The notes: generated by a model from the letters alone, not told the origin. DNA of 34,173 bases from Bradyrhizobium oropedii (GCF_020889685.1 NZ_JACMYO010000084.1:1-34173), one strand, 5' to 3'; counted from the stretch's first letter, positions 1 to 7,512 are shown. Made by a program: numbers and translations.

Positions 1-230
1 GAGGCCTCGCGCGCGCGCTGCGCGGCCTCGGACTCGACCTTGCGAACCGCCTCTTCCAGCGACAGCCGTTCGCGGGTGATCTCGGACTCGGAGAGCGGAG
101 GCTGTACGCCGCGGAGTTGCTGGATCAACGCCGTCCGCGCCCGCGCATACAGCGCACGGCGGGCTTCGCCGGGGGCGGTTGGGTCCAATCCGGCGATGGC
201 ACGGGCAATCAGCGGGTAGTAGTCAGCCAT
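1..230 (-). CDS. hypothetical protein, N-terminal part (cut by window edge)
   Basis: Reading leftward from an ATG at 230-228 gives an open frame of 76 codons with no stop before the window edge, beginning MADYYPLIARAIAGLDPT. The visible part is rich in Ala, Arg and Glu and looks helical, with a charged stretch near residues 45-76 that could start a coiled coil. No signal peptide or known domain is visible. It lies 35 bp downstream of the purA stop on the same strand, so it could be co-transcribed with purA. I do not recognise a function. The open frame, the codon use typical of the neighbours and the lack of a better frame support it as a real gene. Its C-terminal part is outside the window. 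Confidence 0.72.
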   Translation of the reverse strand, partial: MADYYPLIARAIAGLDPTAPGEARRALYARARTALIQQLRGVQPPLSESEITRERLSLEEAVRKVESEAAQRAREA

Positions 231-265
231 TTCCACACAATTGGAGGGATATAGGTAATATCCCG

Positions 266-1558
266 TTAAGCCTCGAACGGATTCTGTACCAGAATAGTAT
301 CTTCACGTTCCGGGCTGGTGGATAGCAGGGTGACCGGACACCCCACCAGCTCCTCGACCCGGCGGACATACTTGATGGCCTGGGCCGGCAGGTCCGCCCA
401 GGACCGCGCATTGGCAGTCGGCTGCTTCCAGCCCTCGATGATCTCGTAGATCGGCTCGATGCGGGCCTGTGCACCCTCGCCCGCCGGCAGATGGTCGATT
501 TCCTTGCCGTCCAGCTTGTAGCCGATGCAGACCTTGATGCTGTCGAACCCGTCGAGAATATCGAGCTTGGTCAGCGCCAGCCCGGCAATTCCGCAGGTCC
601 GGACAGTCTGTCGCACCAACATGGCGTCGAACCAGCCGACCCGGCGCTTGCGCCCGGTGTTGACGCCGAATTCCTTGCCGCGGCGGCCGATTTCTTCCCC
701 GATCTCGTCGTTCAGCTCGGTCGGGAACGGGCCCTGGCCAACGCGGGTGGTGTAGGCCTTGCAGATGCCGAGCACATAGCCGACCGCGCCCGGCCCGAGG
801 CCGGTGCCGGTCGCGGCCTGCGCCGCCACCGTGTTGGACGACGTCACATAGGGATAGGTGCCGTGGTCGACGTCGAGCAGCGCGCCCTGCGCGCCCTCGA
901 ACAGGATGCGCTTGCCCTCGCGGCGCTTGAGGTCCAGCAGCCGCCACACCGTCTCGGCATAGGGCAGAAGCTTCGGCGCCAGCGCCGACAGCTCGGCCAG
1001 GATGCTCTTGCCGTCGATCTCCTCCAGATTGTTACCGCGGCGCAGCGCATTGTGGTGCGCCAGCAGGCGGTCGATCTTGTGCGGCAGGGTATCGAGATCG
1101 GCGAGATCCATCAGGCGGATGGCGCGGCGGCCGACCTTGTCCTCATAGGCCGGGCCGATGCCGCGGCGGGTGGTGCCGATCGAGGTGATGGCATTGGAGG
1201 ATTCGCGCAGGGAATCGAGCTCGCGATGCAGCGGCAGGATCAGCGTGACGTTCTCGGCGATCCTGAGATTATCGGGACCGACCGCAACCCCCTGCCCCTT
1301 CAGCTTGGCGACCTCGTCGAGGAAGGCCTGGGGATCGAACACCACGCCATTGCCGATCACCGCCAGCTTGTTCGGGCGCAGCACGCCGGAGGGCAGCAGC
1401 GCCAGCTTGTAGGTCTGGCCATTGATCACGAGCGTATGGCCGGCGTTGTGGCCGCCCTGGAAGCGCACGACGATGTCGGCCTGTTCCGACAGCCAGTCGA
1501 CGATCTTGCCCTTCCCTTCGTCGCCCCACTGGGCGCCGACGACGACAACATTGGCCAT
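266..1558 (-). CDS. purA: adenylosuccinate synthetase
   Basis: It joins IMP and aspartate using GTP to make adenylosuccinate, the first committed step from IMP to AMP, in the cytosol. The 430-residue product is the usual bacterial length. It opens MANVVVVGAQWGDEGKGKIV, which holds the family's GTP-binding loop GDEGKGK. It continues with FQGGHNAGHT (IMP/active site), GTTRRGIGPAYEDK, and the C-terminal guanine-binding TKLDILDG segment. The frame stays open 39 codons upstream, but that extension lacks family character, so I take the ATG at 1558-1556, where PurA homology begins. The gene is divergent from the YbaK-type gene, separated by 350 bp that contain no other gene. The call is certain; only the start choice is inferred. 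Confidence 0.98.
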   Translation of the reverse strand: MANVVVVGAQWGDEGKGKIVDWLSEQADIVVRFQGGHNAGHTLVINGQTYKLALLPSGVLRPNKLAVIGNGVVFDPQAFLDEVAKLKGQGVAVGPDNLRIAENVTLILPLHRELDSLRESSNAITSIGTTRRGIGPAYEDKVGRRAIRLMDLADLDTLPHKIDRLLAHHNALRRGNNLEEIDGKSILAELSALAPKLLPYAETVWRLLDLKRREGKRILFEGAQGALLDVDHGTYPYVTSSNTVAAQAATGTGLGPGAVGYVLGICKAYTTRVGQGPFPTELNDEIGEEIGRRGKEFGVNTGRKRRVGWFDAMLVRQTVRTCGIAGLALTKLDILDGFDSIKVCIGYKLDGKEIDHLPAGEGAQARIEPIYEIIEGWKQPTANARSWADLPAQAIKYVRRVEELVGCPVTLLSTSPEREDTILVQNPFEA

Positions 1559-1908
1559 TGCGAAGCTGTTCCCTTCAGGTGTTTCAGAGACCATGATCGC
1601 GGCGAAAACGCGTCCGCCCACAGCGATCATGCATTGATATGCCCAGCCCAAATCACGGCGCCCGGCCGCGCGCACGCAAGGCGCCTACCGGATAACGGAA
1701 GCGGGTCGGCTGCGCAAGCAAGAACGGGGTCGTTTACGCCTTTTAGACGAGCTACAACCCTTTGATATCCCCTGAAAATTCCATGCCGCGCCGGGTTGCG
1801 CCGCCCTCGCGAGAATTTAATGTTGGCGCGGCCTGAGGCCGGCCATACGGCCGATTGATCGCCGGGCCCATTGCGGCGATCATTCGGCCGTATCAACCGG
1901 CAGGGTCC
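1559..1908. other. divergent purA/ybaK intergenic region
   Basis: This 350-bp gap separates two divergent genes, so it should carry both promoters. I could not pick a convincing -35/-10 pair for either. The main visible structure is the long inverted repeat at 1845-1893, close to the start of the ybaK-type gene. I see no RNA gene or plausible small ORF. Confidence 0.5.
1845..1893 (+). repeat. 20-bp inverted repeat, leader hairpin of ybaK
   Basis: The left arm at 1845-1864 (ATACGGCCGATTGATCGCCG) and the right arm at 1874-1893 are complementary at 19 of 20 positions, with a 9-nt loop. The structure ends 15 nt before the ATG at 1909, so as RNA it would form a very stable hairpin directly upstream of the ribosome-binding region. 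As DNA it could be an operator or a REP-like element. Confidence 0.8.
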
Positions 1909-2391
1909 ATGCCCAACTCGACACAAGCAACGATGGCGCTACGGAAGCTAGGCATTGCCTTCAGGCTCCACACCTATGTCTACGATTCCAATGCCGAGAG
2001 CATCGGGTTGCAGGCGGCGGAGGCGCTTGGCGTCGACCCGAACCGGATGCTCAAGACACTGATGGCGGAAGTCGACGGCAAGCCGGTCTGCGCCGTGGTG
2101 CCGTCCGACTGCGAGGTCAGCATGAAGAAGCTTGCCGCAGCCCTCGGCGGCAAGTCGGCCAGGATGATGCGCCCGGCCGATGCCGAGCGGCTGACCGGCT
2201 ACCATGTCGGCGGCATCAGCCCGTTCGGCCAGAAGAAGAAGGTGCCGACCGCGATCGACGAGGCCGCGCTCACCCATGTCACCGTCTTCGTCAACGGCGG
2301 CCAGCGCGGCCTGCAGATCGAGATCGATCCGAACGACGCCGCGCTCGCCGCCGGCGCCACGATGAAGGCGCTGGTGGCGACGCAGGACTAG
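1909..2391 (+). CDS. ybaK: YbaK/EbsC-family aminoacyl-tRNA deacylase
   Basis: This is a 160-residue protein of the YbaK/ProX family, which hydrolyses mischarged tRNA in trans (YbaK removes Cys from Cys-tRNA-Pro). The family Lys is in the LKTLM segment near residue 49, the conserved loop GGISPFG is near residues 101-107, and the strand FVNGGQRGLQIEI lies near 127-139. Length matches the single-domain family. A TTG at 1855 is in frame but lies inside the leader hairpin, so the ATG at 1909 (MPNSTQATMALRKLG) is the better start. The stop is followed one base later by a perfect hairpin. The exact tRNA specificity cannot be read from the sequence. Confidence 0.9.
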   Translation: MPNSTQATMALRKLGIAFRLHTYVYDSNAESIGLQAAEALGVDPNRMLKTLMAEVDGKPVCAVVPSDCEVSMKKLAAALGGKSARMMRPADAERLTGYHVGGISPFGQKKKVPTAIDEAALTHVTVFVNGGQRGLQIEIDPNDAALAAGATMKALVATQD

Positions 2392-2392
2392 A

Positions 2393-2423
2393 GCTTCAGT
2401 TTCGATTGAATCGAAACTGAAGC
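2393..2423. terminator. perfect 15-bp palindrome between convergent genes
   Basis: GCTTCAGTTTCGATT at 2393-2407 is matched exactly by its reverse complement at 2409-2423 around one central base. It lies between the ybaK stop (2391) and the end of the convergent small gene (2446). On the plus strand it is followed by a moderately T-rich tract. It probably ends transcription in both directions. I recall this palindrome as a common Bradyrhizobium intergenic repeat, which I could not check. Confidence 0.7.
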
Positions 2424-2445
2424 CCGACTTCTTGTTTTGACGCGA

Positions 2446-2706
2446 TCAATGCGAGGACTTGTCCCTGGAAAACTCCGCGCCGACGTAGTCGGACAGGCCG
2501 GTCAATTCCTCCGCCGTGATGTCGTTGACGTTGAGCCGGAGCTGCATGATCGCGAGATCGAGCAGATGCGCGGCAAAGCCTGCGCCGGCCGCCGTCACGA
2601 TGCTGCGCTGCTCGATCAAGACAGCGATGACGTCGCGCAAACTGCGCACTTGCACTTGATCCATGGCCCTCTGCCCGATGCTGGCCGTTGTTATCTGAGT
2701 TGTCAT
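2446..2706 (-). CDS. 86-residue orphan protein, last gene of the luxI-P450 unit
   Basis: The product (MTTQITTASIGQRAMDQVQV at the N-terminus) is a small soluble, largely helical protein with hydrophobic heptad-like stretches around residues 23-60. No known domain, signal peptide or membrane segment is visible. Its ATG at 2706-2704 shares an ATGA with the stop of the P450 gene, the standard sign of translational coupling, so it should be made together with the P450 and the LuxI-type enzyme. A longer open frame continues upstream to 3159, but that part is a shadow of the P450 coding region. It could be a partner or stability factor of the P450, a substrate carrier or a regulator. Nothing in the sequence decides between these. 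Confidence 0.68.
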   Translation of the reverse strand: MTTQITTASIGQRAMDQVQVRSLRDVIAVLIEQRSIVTAAGAGFAAHLLDLAIMQLRLNVNDITAEELTGLSDYVGAEFSRDKSSH

Positions 2707-4067
2707 TGGGATACCGATTGTAATGTGCTGATGGATGCCGCGCTGGCGGCGGGGATGTACGGCAGCTTCCCGGCTTCCTCGCCGAGATGCAGGATGCGCG
2801 AGCGCATTTCGCGGACTTCGATGTCGATCGTCATCGGGGGCGGTACGAGCGTCACCGAGGCTTTCGGCCACGGCGCCGGATTCGGGCTGACACCCGTGAA
2901 GCGATAGGCGGCTGCGATCTCGAGCGCGAGCAATTGCAGCTCGAGCATCGCAACCCCCATCCCGGCGCAGGCGCGCGGGCCGGCGCCGAACGGGATGTAG
3001 GCGTCGGTGTTGTAGCGCCGCGTCATCAGGAAGCTGTCCGGCTCCTCGAAATGCCTTGGATCGCGCTGCAACTGCCAGGGGCAGATCAACAGCGAGGTGC
3101 CGACCTTGAGGTCGCGCCCGCCGATCGTCACCGGCTGCATCACCTCGCGCGAGAACCACCAGGCACTGGGATAGAGCCGGCAGACCTCCTTGACCAGCGT
3201 CGCGCTCAGATTGGCGCGCTTCACCGCGTCAAGCCGCAGCTCGCCGTCGTCGCCAAGGCACTCCGCCGCCTCGTCGGCAATGTCGTCCATCAGGGTGGGA
3301 TCGGCGGCCATCTGGTAGAACATCCACGCCGCAGTCGAACCCGTGGTGTGATGGCCGGCCAGCAGCAGTGTCAGGATCTCGTCCTCGAGATCGCGATCGC
3401 TCAGGCCGAGCGCCTCGAGATCGCGCAGCGCGCTACTTGAGCCCGCCTTGCGGCGCAGGCGCTGCACCACCGTCGACATCGCAAGTTTGGCGCAGACCCG
3501 GTTCTGCCGGCGCCGGTACCAAGCCACCGGACCGAACGGCAACGCGCGGAACATCTCCTCGGCCAGATCGTCCTCGATCACGCCGACGGCCTGAACCAGC
3601 GCTTCCTCGTCGCCAGACGACATCACCTGGGAGCCGAAGATCGCGACGCAGATGGTCCGCAGCGCCAGCATCGCCGTGACATGGTGCGGATCGAACGATC
3701 CGAGCCGGGCCAGGCTGGCGCCGACCGCGCGGATCTCGGCGCACATATGCGGCAGGAATTTCTCGACGCTGCCCTTGGCCATGTGCTTCTGCAGCACCGT
3801 CCGCCGCCGCTTGTGCTCCTCGCCGCTCAGCATCAGCGAGCTGCGGCCGAGCACCGGCGTCAGCTTCTTGATCAGCTTGCCCTTTCCGATGTCGGTCTCC
3901 GGCGCCTTGAGGATTGGGCGGAGCAGATCGGGATCGTTCACCAGAAAGACCGGCGCAGGACCGAGCCGCAGGGGCACGAGCCCCAGCTCGGCCTCGTTGC
4001 CGCGCGTCAGCAACAGACGCAGCGGGTCACGCTGGAATGCTCGAACGTCCGAGAACATGTGAGGCAT
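2703..4067 (-). CDS. cytochrome P450
   Basis: This is a 454-residue soluble bacterial P450, a heme-thiolate monooxygenase needing an external ferredoxin/reductase. The oxygen-binding I-helix motif AGHHTT is at about residues 237-242, the K-helix ExxR (KEVCRLYP) at 294-297, and the heme loop FGAGPRACAG supplies the ligand Cys near 367. A basic HKRRR stretch near 85-89 fits the heme-propionate-binding C helix. The full family length and all core motifs indicate an active enzyme. I chose the ATG at 4067 because GGAG lies 7 nt upstream; the frame also runs to 4091. The gene overlaps the luxI-type gene by 41 bp and the next gene by 4 bp, so the three should be co-expressed. The substrate is unknown; oxidation of the LuxI product or of its acyl precursor is an inference from context. 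Confidence 0.95.
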   Translation of the reverse strand: MPHMFSDVRAFQRDPLRLLLTRGNEAELGLVPLRLGPAPVFLVNDPDLLRPILKAPETDIGKGKLIKKLTPVLGRSSLMLSGEEHKRRRTVLQKHMAKGSVEKFLPHMCAEIRAVGASLARLGSFDPHHVTAMLALRTICVAIFGSQVMSSGDEEALVQAVGVIEDDLAEEMFRALPFGPVAWYRRRQNRVCAKLAMSTVVQRLRRKAGSSSALRDLEALGLSDRDLEDEILTLLLAGHHTTGSTAAWMFYQMAADPTLMDDIADEAAECLGDDGELRLDAVKRANLSATLVKEVCRLYPSAWWFSREVMQPVTIGGRDLKVGTSLLICPWQLQRDPRHFEEPDSFLMTRRYNTDAYIPFGAGPRACAGMGVAMLELQLLALEIAAAYRFTGVSPNPAPWPKASVTLVPPPMTIDIEVREMRSRILHLGEEAGKLPYIPAASAASISTLQSVSQ

Positions 4068-4683
4068 CGTGAATCTCCAATTGCCGTCCAAGGTCGAGGA
4101 ATTTGGTCAGGCCGGGATTGTCGGCGAGACCAAGCGGGATTTCTCCGGCGAGCGCCGTCAGCGGGCGGCCCATGCGATCATTGCCGATCACCTGCGGCGG
4201 GCCGTAGCGGCGGGTGCGGATGTCCATGCGGGTGAGAAAGCGCTCGTAGGAAAGGTCGGCGAGCGCCACGAGCGCCGCCGCCCCGCGCAGCTCGGCGAAG
4301 CGGAACATCAGCGCGTAGTTCACGCGTGCCGTCCGCGACCTCGCGACACTAGGCAGCACGCCGAAACGGCTGATTTCCCAGGCGTCGCGGCGGCTCGGAA
4401 AGCGGCGCACCGCAAGCTGCGGGAATACCGACTTGGTCAGATAGGGATAGTCGGTGCGGATCGCCCGGAAGCCACCGACCAGCTCGGCGCCTGCGAACAA
4501 CAGGCAGTGCTCGGTATACCAGCTGTCGAACTGATCGCGTTCGACGTCGCCGGTGGTGCTCAGAAGCCAGCCGCAATGGTCGACGAACAGCCGCTTGCGC
4601 AGCCGCAACATCGCCCCGACATGCGCCGGATCAAGCTCTTCCCTAGTGATGAGTGCATGATATCGGTCCAATGAATGCGGCAT
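4027..4683 (-). CDS. luxI: LuxI-family acyl-homoserine lactone synthase
   Basis: This 218-residue enzyme would make an N-acyl-homoserine lactone from S-adenosylmethionine and an acyl-ACP or acyl-CoA. All the invariant family positions are present: Arg29, Phe33 and Trp39 in RKRLFVDHCGW, Asp50 and Asp53 in ERDQFD, Arg73 in GGFRAIRTD, and Glu103-Ser105-Arg106 in WEISRFGV. They are spaced as in EsaI/TraI with an offset of five to six residues. The start at 4683 has GGAGG 8 nt upstream; the frame extends to 4728 but without a better site. It diverges from a luxR-type gene and overlaps a P450 gene at its 3' end. Related Bradyrhizobium and Rhodopseudomonas enzymes use branched or aryl acyl-CoAs, so an unusual acyl group is plausible, but the sequence does not show which. 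Confidence 0.92.
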   Translation of the reverse strand: MPHSLDRYHALITREELDPAHVGAMLRLRKRLFVDHCGWLLSTTGDVERDQFDSWYTEHCLLFAGAELVGGFRAIRTDYPYLTKSVFPQLAVRRFPSRRDAWEISRFGVLPSVARSRTARVNYALMFRFAELRGAAALVALADLSYERFLTRMDIRTRRYGPPQVIGNDRMGRPLTALAGEIPLGLADNPGLTKFLDLGRQLEIHDASHVLGRSSIPA

Positions 4684-4762
4684 TATCCTTTCCTCCAAAT
4701 GCGGAACATCTGGAACGAAAGGGGCCAAATGTGGTACCCCCGGAAACCGGGGGTTTTAGTCA
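4684..4762. promoter_or_regulatory. luxI-luxR divergent control region
   Basis: All control of both genes must fit in these 79 bp. It holds the luxI ribosome-binding site (GGAGG, 4696-4692 on the minus strand), a ten-base direct repeat CCAAATGYGG at 4695-4704 and 4725-4734, and the palindrome at 4736-4754. If that palindrome is bound by the LuxR protein, its centre (4745) would sit about 42 bp upstream of a luxI transcript starting near 4702. That is the classic activating position, but I see no clear -10 box. Confidence 0.6.
4736..4754 (+). promoter_or_regulatory. palindrome ACCCCCGG-AAA-CCGGGGGT (candidate lux box / luxR RBS hairpin)
   Basis: This is a perfect 8-bp inverted repeat with a 3-nt centre, about the length of a lux box (18-20 bp dyad). 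Its right arm contains GGGGG (4749-4753), the only Shine-Dalgarno-like sequence for luxR, 9 nt from the ATG at 4763, and is followed by TTTT. It can therefore act as an operator in DNA or as an RNA hairpin that hides the luxR ribosome-binding site. Confidence 0.6.
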
Positions 4763-5536
4763 ATGGGCCTGGTAGACGCGATTTCAACCATCGAGGCGTC
4801 GGATACCATCGACGAGCTCAGCTCGTCATTGCACCGTGTCATCCAGAACTACGGCTTCTCGGGCTTCGCCTTTGTCGATGCCGGCCGGCCCGACCTTGAT
4901 CTGCCCTATCATGTCGGCACCTTTCCCGACGCCTGGAAGCGGGCTTATGTGCAGAACGAGTTCGTCCATGCCGATCCGGCGCTGGCGCGGTCGCGACGCA
5001 CCAACACGCCGTTCAGCTGGAGCAGCCTGAAGCTGCCGGAGCGCAGCGGGCACAAGCGGGCGCCCGAGGTCAAGACGATGGACGCCGCCCGGGAGTTCGG
5101 CTTCAAGGACGGCTTCGTCGTGCCCTTCCACTATCGCGACCGGCTCGGCGCCGTGCATTCGAGCTCGACGGTGTTCTTCTGGGAAGACCAACCGCGCGGC
5201 TTCGACAAGCTGTTCATCTGCCATCGGCATGAACTGCATCTGTTGATGATCTACTGGGTGCAGCGGGCGATGGACATCGTCAACCGCGACCAGCGCAACG
5301 CACCGACCATCCTGAAGCCCGCCGACGCAGCCGAAACCATCAAGCTCACCGGACGGGAAAAGGAAGTGATGGCCTGGGCGGCGCGCGGCAAGACCGTGGT
5401 CGACACCGCGCAGATCCTCGGTATTTCTCCGGAGACGGTGGAAGGCTTCATCAAGCAGGCGCTGCGCAAGCTCGAGGCATCCAACAAGACCCACGGCGTG
5501 GCAAAGAGCATCGCACTCGGGATCATCGACTTGTGA
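4763..5536 (+). CDS. luxR: LuxR-family quorum-sensing transcription factor
   Basis: This 257-residue regulator has an N-terminal autoinducer-binding domain (about 20-165) and a C-terminal LuxR helix-turn-helix (about 190-255). The ligand-pocket residues match TraR position for position: Trp58, Tyr62, Asp71, Pro72, Trp86 and Gly113. The DNA-binding domain has LTGREKEVMAWAARGKT, LGISPETVEGFIKQALRKL and a final NKTHGVAKSIALG, as expected. The gene diverges from luxI and is its likely receptor. All residues needed for AHL binding are kept, so this should not be an unresponsive solo regulator. The start ATG has GGGGG 9 nt upstream, inside a hairpin. The ligand and target genes are unknown; the adjacent luxI-P450 operon is the obvious first target. 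Confidence 0.93.
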   Translation: MGLVDAISTIEASDTIDELSSSLHRVIQNYGFSGFAFVDAGRPDLDLPYHVGTFPDAWKRAYVQNEFVHADPALARSRRTNTPFSWSSLKLPERSGHKRAPEVKTMDAAREFGFKDGFVVPFHYRDRLGAVHSSSTVFFWEDQPRGFDKLFICHRHELHLLMIYWVQRAMDIVNRDQRNAPTILKPADAAETIKLTGREKEVMAWAARGKTVVDTAQILGISPETVEGFIKQALRKLEASNKTHGVAKSIALGIIDL

Positions 5537-5931
5537 GCGGCACCGTCGCGGCGCTCGCAAGGCAGCTTCCGCGCCCACAGCATCGTTTCGCGAGGAAGCG
5601 CCGGATTGTGTGGCGAGGTCACACATCCCGGTTGGATTCATCTCATTCATCGCCCCCTGATTGCATTCGCGCACGGTCTTGCTAATAAGGCCAAGGCCGG
5701 ATGACGCGAGTGCGAGCATCCCGGATCATAGCGTGCGCGCCCCGCGCGATTGACCGGCCGGAGTACAGGTGCGGATCTTCCGGCACGTCGCCCGATTCGG
5801 CGAGACCAGTTGTCGATCCGAATAATCCGTAGAAGTCCCGTCGCGACGACCCCCTGCTCGATTTGCTACCAACATTCGTCGCGGGAATGCTGTCCACGGA
5901 CCGACGTAGCTGGAGATCGCCTAGGCGCACC
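5537..5931. other. 395-bp gap with a candidate sigma70-type promoter
   Basis: No convincing gene is seen here. The best promoter match on the plus strand is TTGCAT at 5661-5666, a 16-bp spacer, and TAATAA at 5683-5688, which would give a leader of about 240 nt before the HTH gene at 5932. Short open frames here do not resemble known proteins. Confidence 0.35.
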
Positions 5932-6318
5932 ATGAGCACATCGCAGGACGATCAGATCGATCAACTGGTGCAGGCGCGCTGGCGCGCCATCGGGCTGTCG
6001 CAGGCAGATCTCGCGGAAATCCTGTGCAGCGGGGCCTCCCTGCAAAAAAACAGCGTGGACGGCACGGTGAAGGTCGATACCGGTCGCCTGGCGACCGTTG
6101 CCGAGATGCTCGGGATTGCCGCCGACATGCTCAATCGTCGACCCGCCGCGACAGCACAGGCACAGGGCGGCCAGGCGGCGGAGTCGCTGCAATCCCTGCT
6201 CGAACTGCGCATGCTGCGGGTGTTCCGCGACGTGCAGGACCCCGACACCAAGCGGATCCTGATCGAGCTCGCCGAGCAGATCGTCAAGCGCCAGACCACG
6301 CCGCCTGGCGCCGGCTAG
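5932..6318 (+). CDS. small XRE-like helix-turn-helix protein
   Basis: This is a 128-residue protein with an N-terminal helix-turn-helix resembling the Cro/XRE fold: RWRAIGLSQADLAEIL (about 14-29) gives the first helices and GRLATVAEMLGIAADML (about 46-62) the later ones. The region between them is unusually long and poorly conserved for XRE (CSGASLQKNSVDGT). The C-terminal half (LQSLLELRMLRVFRDVQDP and on to about 118) is helical and charged, suited to dimerisation. The ATG at 5932 is preferred over one at 5863 because recognisable protein begins there, although the Shine-Dalgarno is weak. I recall similar proteins in several copies in Bradyrhizobium genomes. Its targets are unknown. It sits 395 bp after luxR and may be unrelated to it. 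Confidence 0.72.
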   Translation: MSTSQDDQIDQLVQARWRAIGLSQADLAEILCSGASLQKNSVDGTVKVDTGRLATVAEMLGIAADMLNRRPAATAQAQGGQAAESLQSLLELRMLRVFRDVQDPDTKRILIELAEQIVKRQTTPPGAG

Positions 6319-6530
6319 CGGCGCGCGCCGGATCAGGTTGCCTCTTGCGGACCGCCCGGGCAGAACTCGCTGGCCCCTCTCCGTAAGGGGACTTCGCGCA
6401 TGGTCGCGATGCGTCTATCCCCATTGATGCAATGGCGGAATCCGTGTCTGTGACAGGGCCGGGGAGATTCATTCCGGCCCGGCGCAACCAGCCGGGCGGT
6501 CCGCGGCGTCGTGAACCCGGGCCTCATCGA

Positions 6531-7457
6531 ATGTCTGCCTCCGATTCCACCACCGCGCCCGCGTCCGGCTCCTGGATCGCCAACCAGCCGTATCTCCTGC
6601 TCTGCATCACCGCGATGTGCTGGGCCGGCAACGCGATCGTCGGCCGGCTCGCCGCAGGCCACATTCCGCCGGTGACGCTGTCGTTCCTGCGCTGGTCGGC
6701 GGCATTCCTGATCATCCTGCCGTTTGCCTGGAAGCACCTCGCTCGCGACTGGCCCGTGATCCGCAGGAATCTCGGCATCATGATGCTGCTGTCGATCACC
6801 GGCATCAGCGCCTTCAACACGCTGCAATACTGGGCGCTCGAGCACACCCAGGCGCTCAACACGCTGCTGTTGCAATCGGCGGTGCCGCTCGTGGTGGCGC
6901 TGTGGTCGCTGATCCTGCTCGGCACCCGGCTGACGCTGGCGCAGCTCTGCGGCGTCTTGCTGTCGCTCGCCGGCGTGCTGGTGATCCTGCTGCACGGCGA
7001 CCTCACGACGCTGTCGAAGATCGAGTTCAACAAGGGCGACCTGATCTTCATCGTCGCGCTGGTGATCTTCGCGCTGTATTCGGTACTGACCTTGAAGCGG
7101 CCCAAGATCCACGGCCTGTCGGTCGCGGCCTTCACTTTCGGCTGCGGCGCGCTGGTGCTGATCCCGTTGTTCATCTGGGAACTTGGCGCACGTCCGGTGA
7201 TGCAGCTCACCACGAACAATCTGCTGTCGCTGTTCTATGTCGCGGTGTTCCCCTCGACGCTGGCCTATCTGTGCTTCAACCGCGGTGTGCAGCTGATCGG
7301 CGCCAACCGCGCCGCGCCGTTCTTCCATATGGTTCCGGTGTTCGGCACCGTCATGTCGATCGTGTTCATCGGCGAGCATCCGCAGGCCTTCCATTTCATC
7401 GGCTTCGCGCTGGTGCTGGCCGGCGTCTTTGCGGCGTCGCGGAAGCAGAGCGCGTAA
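6531..7457 (+). CDS. EamA-domain (DMT superfamily) membrane transporter
   Basis: This is a 308-residue inner-membrane protein with about ten transmembrane segments in two EamA repeats, a family of drug/metabolite exporters and uptake carriers. The first repeat begins after NQPYLLL; the second ends with NRAAPFFHMVPVFG and a last helix near GFALVLAGVFAASRKQ. The ATG at 6531 is chosen because the frame upstream to 6432 adds a Pro/Arg-rich stretch absent from the paralog at 12747-13700, with which this protein aligns from its N-terminus to its end. A perfect 10-bp hairpin follows the stop. The substrate cannot be predicted; the neighbours give no pathway hint. Confidence 0.9.
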   Translation: MSASDSTTAPASGSWIANQPYLLLCITAMCWAGNAIVGRLAAGHIPPVTLSFLRWSAAFLIILPFAWKHLARDWPVIRRNLGIMMLLSITGISAFNTLQYWALEHTQALNTLLLQSAVPLVVALWSLILLGTRLTLAQLCGVLLSLAGVLVILLHGDLTTLSKIEFNKGDLIFIVALVIFALYSVLTLKRPKIHGLSVAAFTFGCGALVLIPLFIWELGARPVMQLTTNNLLSLFYVAVFPSTLAYLCFNRGVQLIGANRAAPFFHMVPVFGTVMSIVFIGEHPQAFHFIGFALVLAGVFAASRKQSA

Positions 7458-7466
7458 TTCTCCTCT

Positions 7467-7495
7467 CCCTCTCCCCCGTTCTTACGGGGAGAGGG
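7467..7495 (+). terminator. stem-loop after the EamA gene
   Basis: CCCTCTCCCC (7467-7476) pairs perfectly with GGGGAGAGGG (7486-7495) around a 9-nt loop, starting 10 bp after the stop at 7457. There is no T-run, so it could be a processing or stabilising hairpin, or one arm pattern of a dispersed CT-rich repeat. Confidence 0.5.
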
Positions 7496-7512
7496 TTGGG
7501 GTGAGGGGCTAG

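Noticed and set aside
491..1765. Open frame of 424 codons opposite purA
   Set aside because: It is antisense to an unmistakable, highly conserved gene and has biased composition.
2707..3159. Longer version of the small orphan protein reaching into the P450 gene
   Set aside because: The extension is an Arg/Ala-rich shadow of the P450; the ATGA overlap at 2703-2706 gives a natural start.
4737..4757. Intrinsic terminator (GC stem plus TTTT) just before luxR
   Set aside because: It lies 6 bp before the luxR ATG with no gene reading into it on the plus strand, and the T-run is only four long. An operator or a ribosome-binding-site hairpin fits better, although attenuation cannot be excluded.
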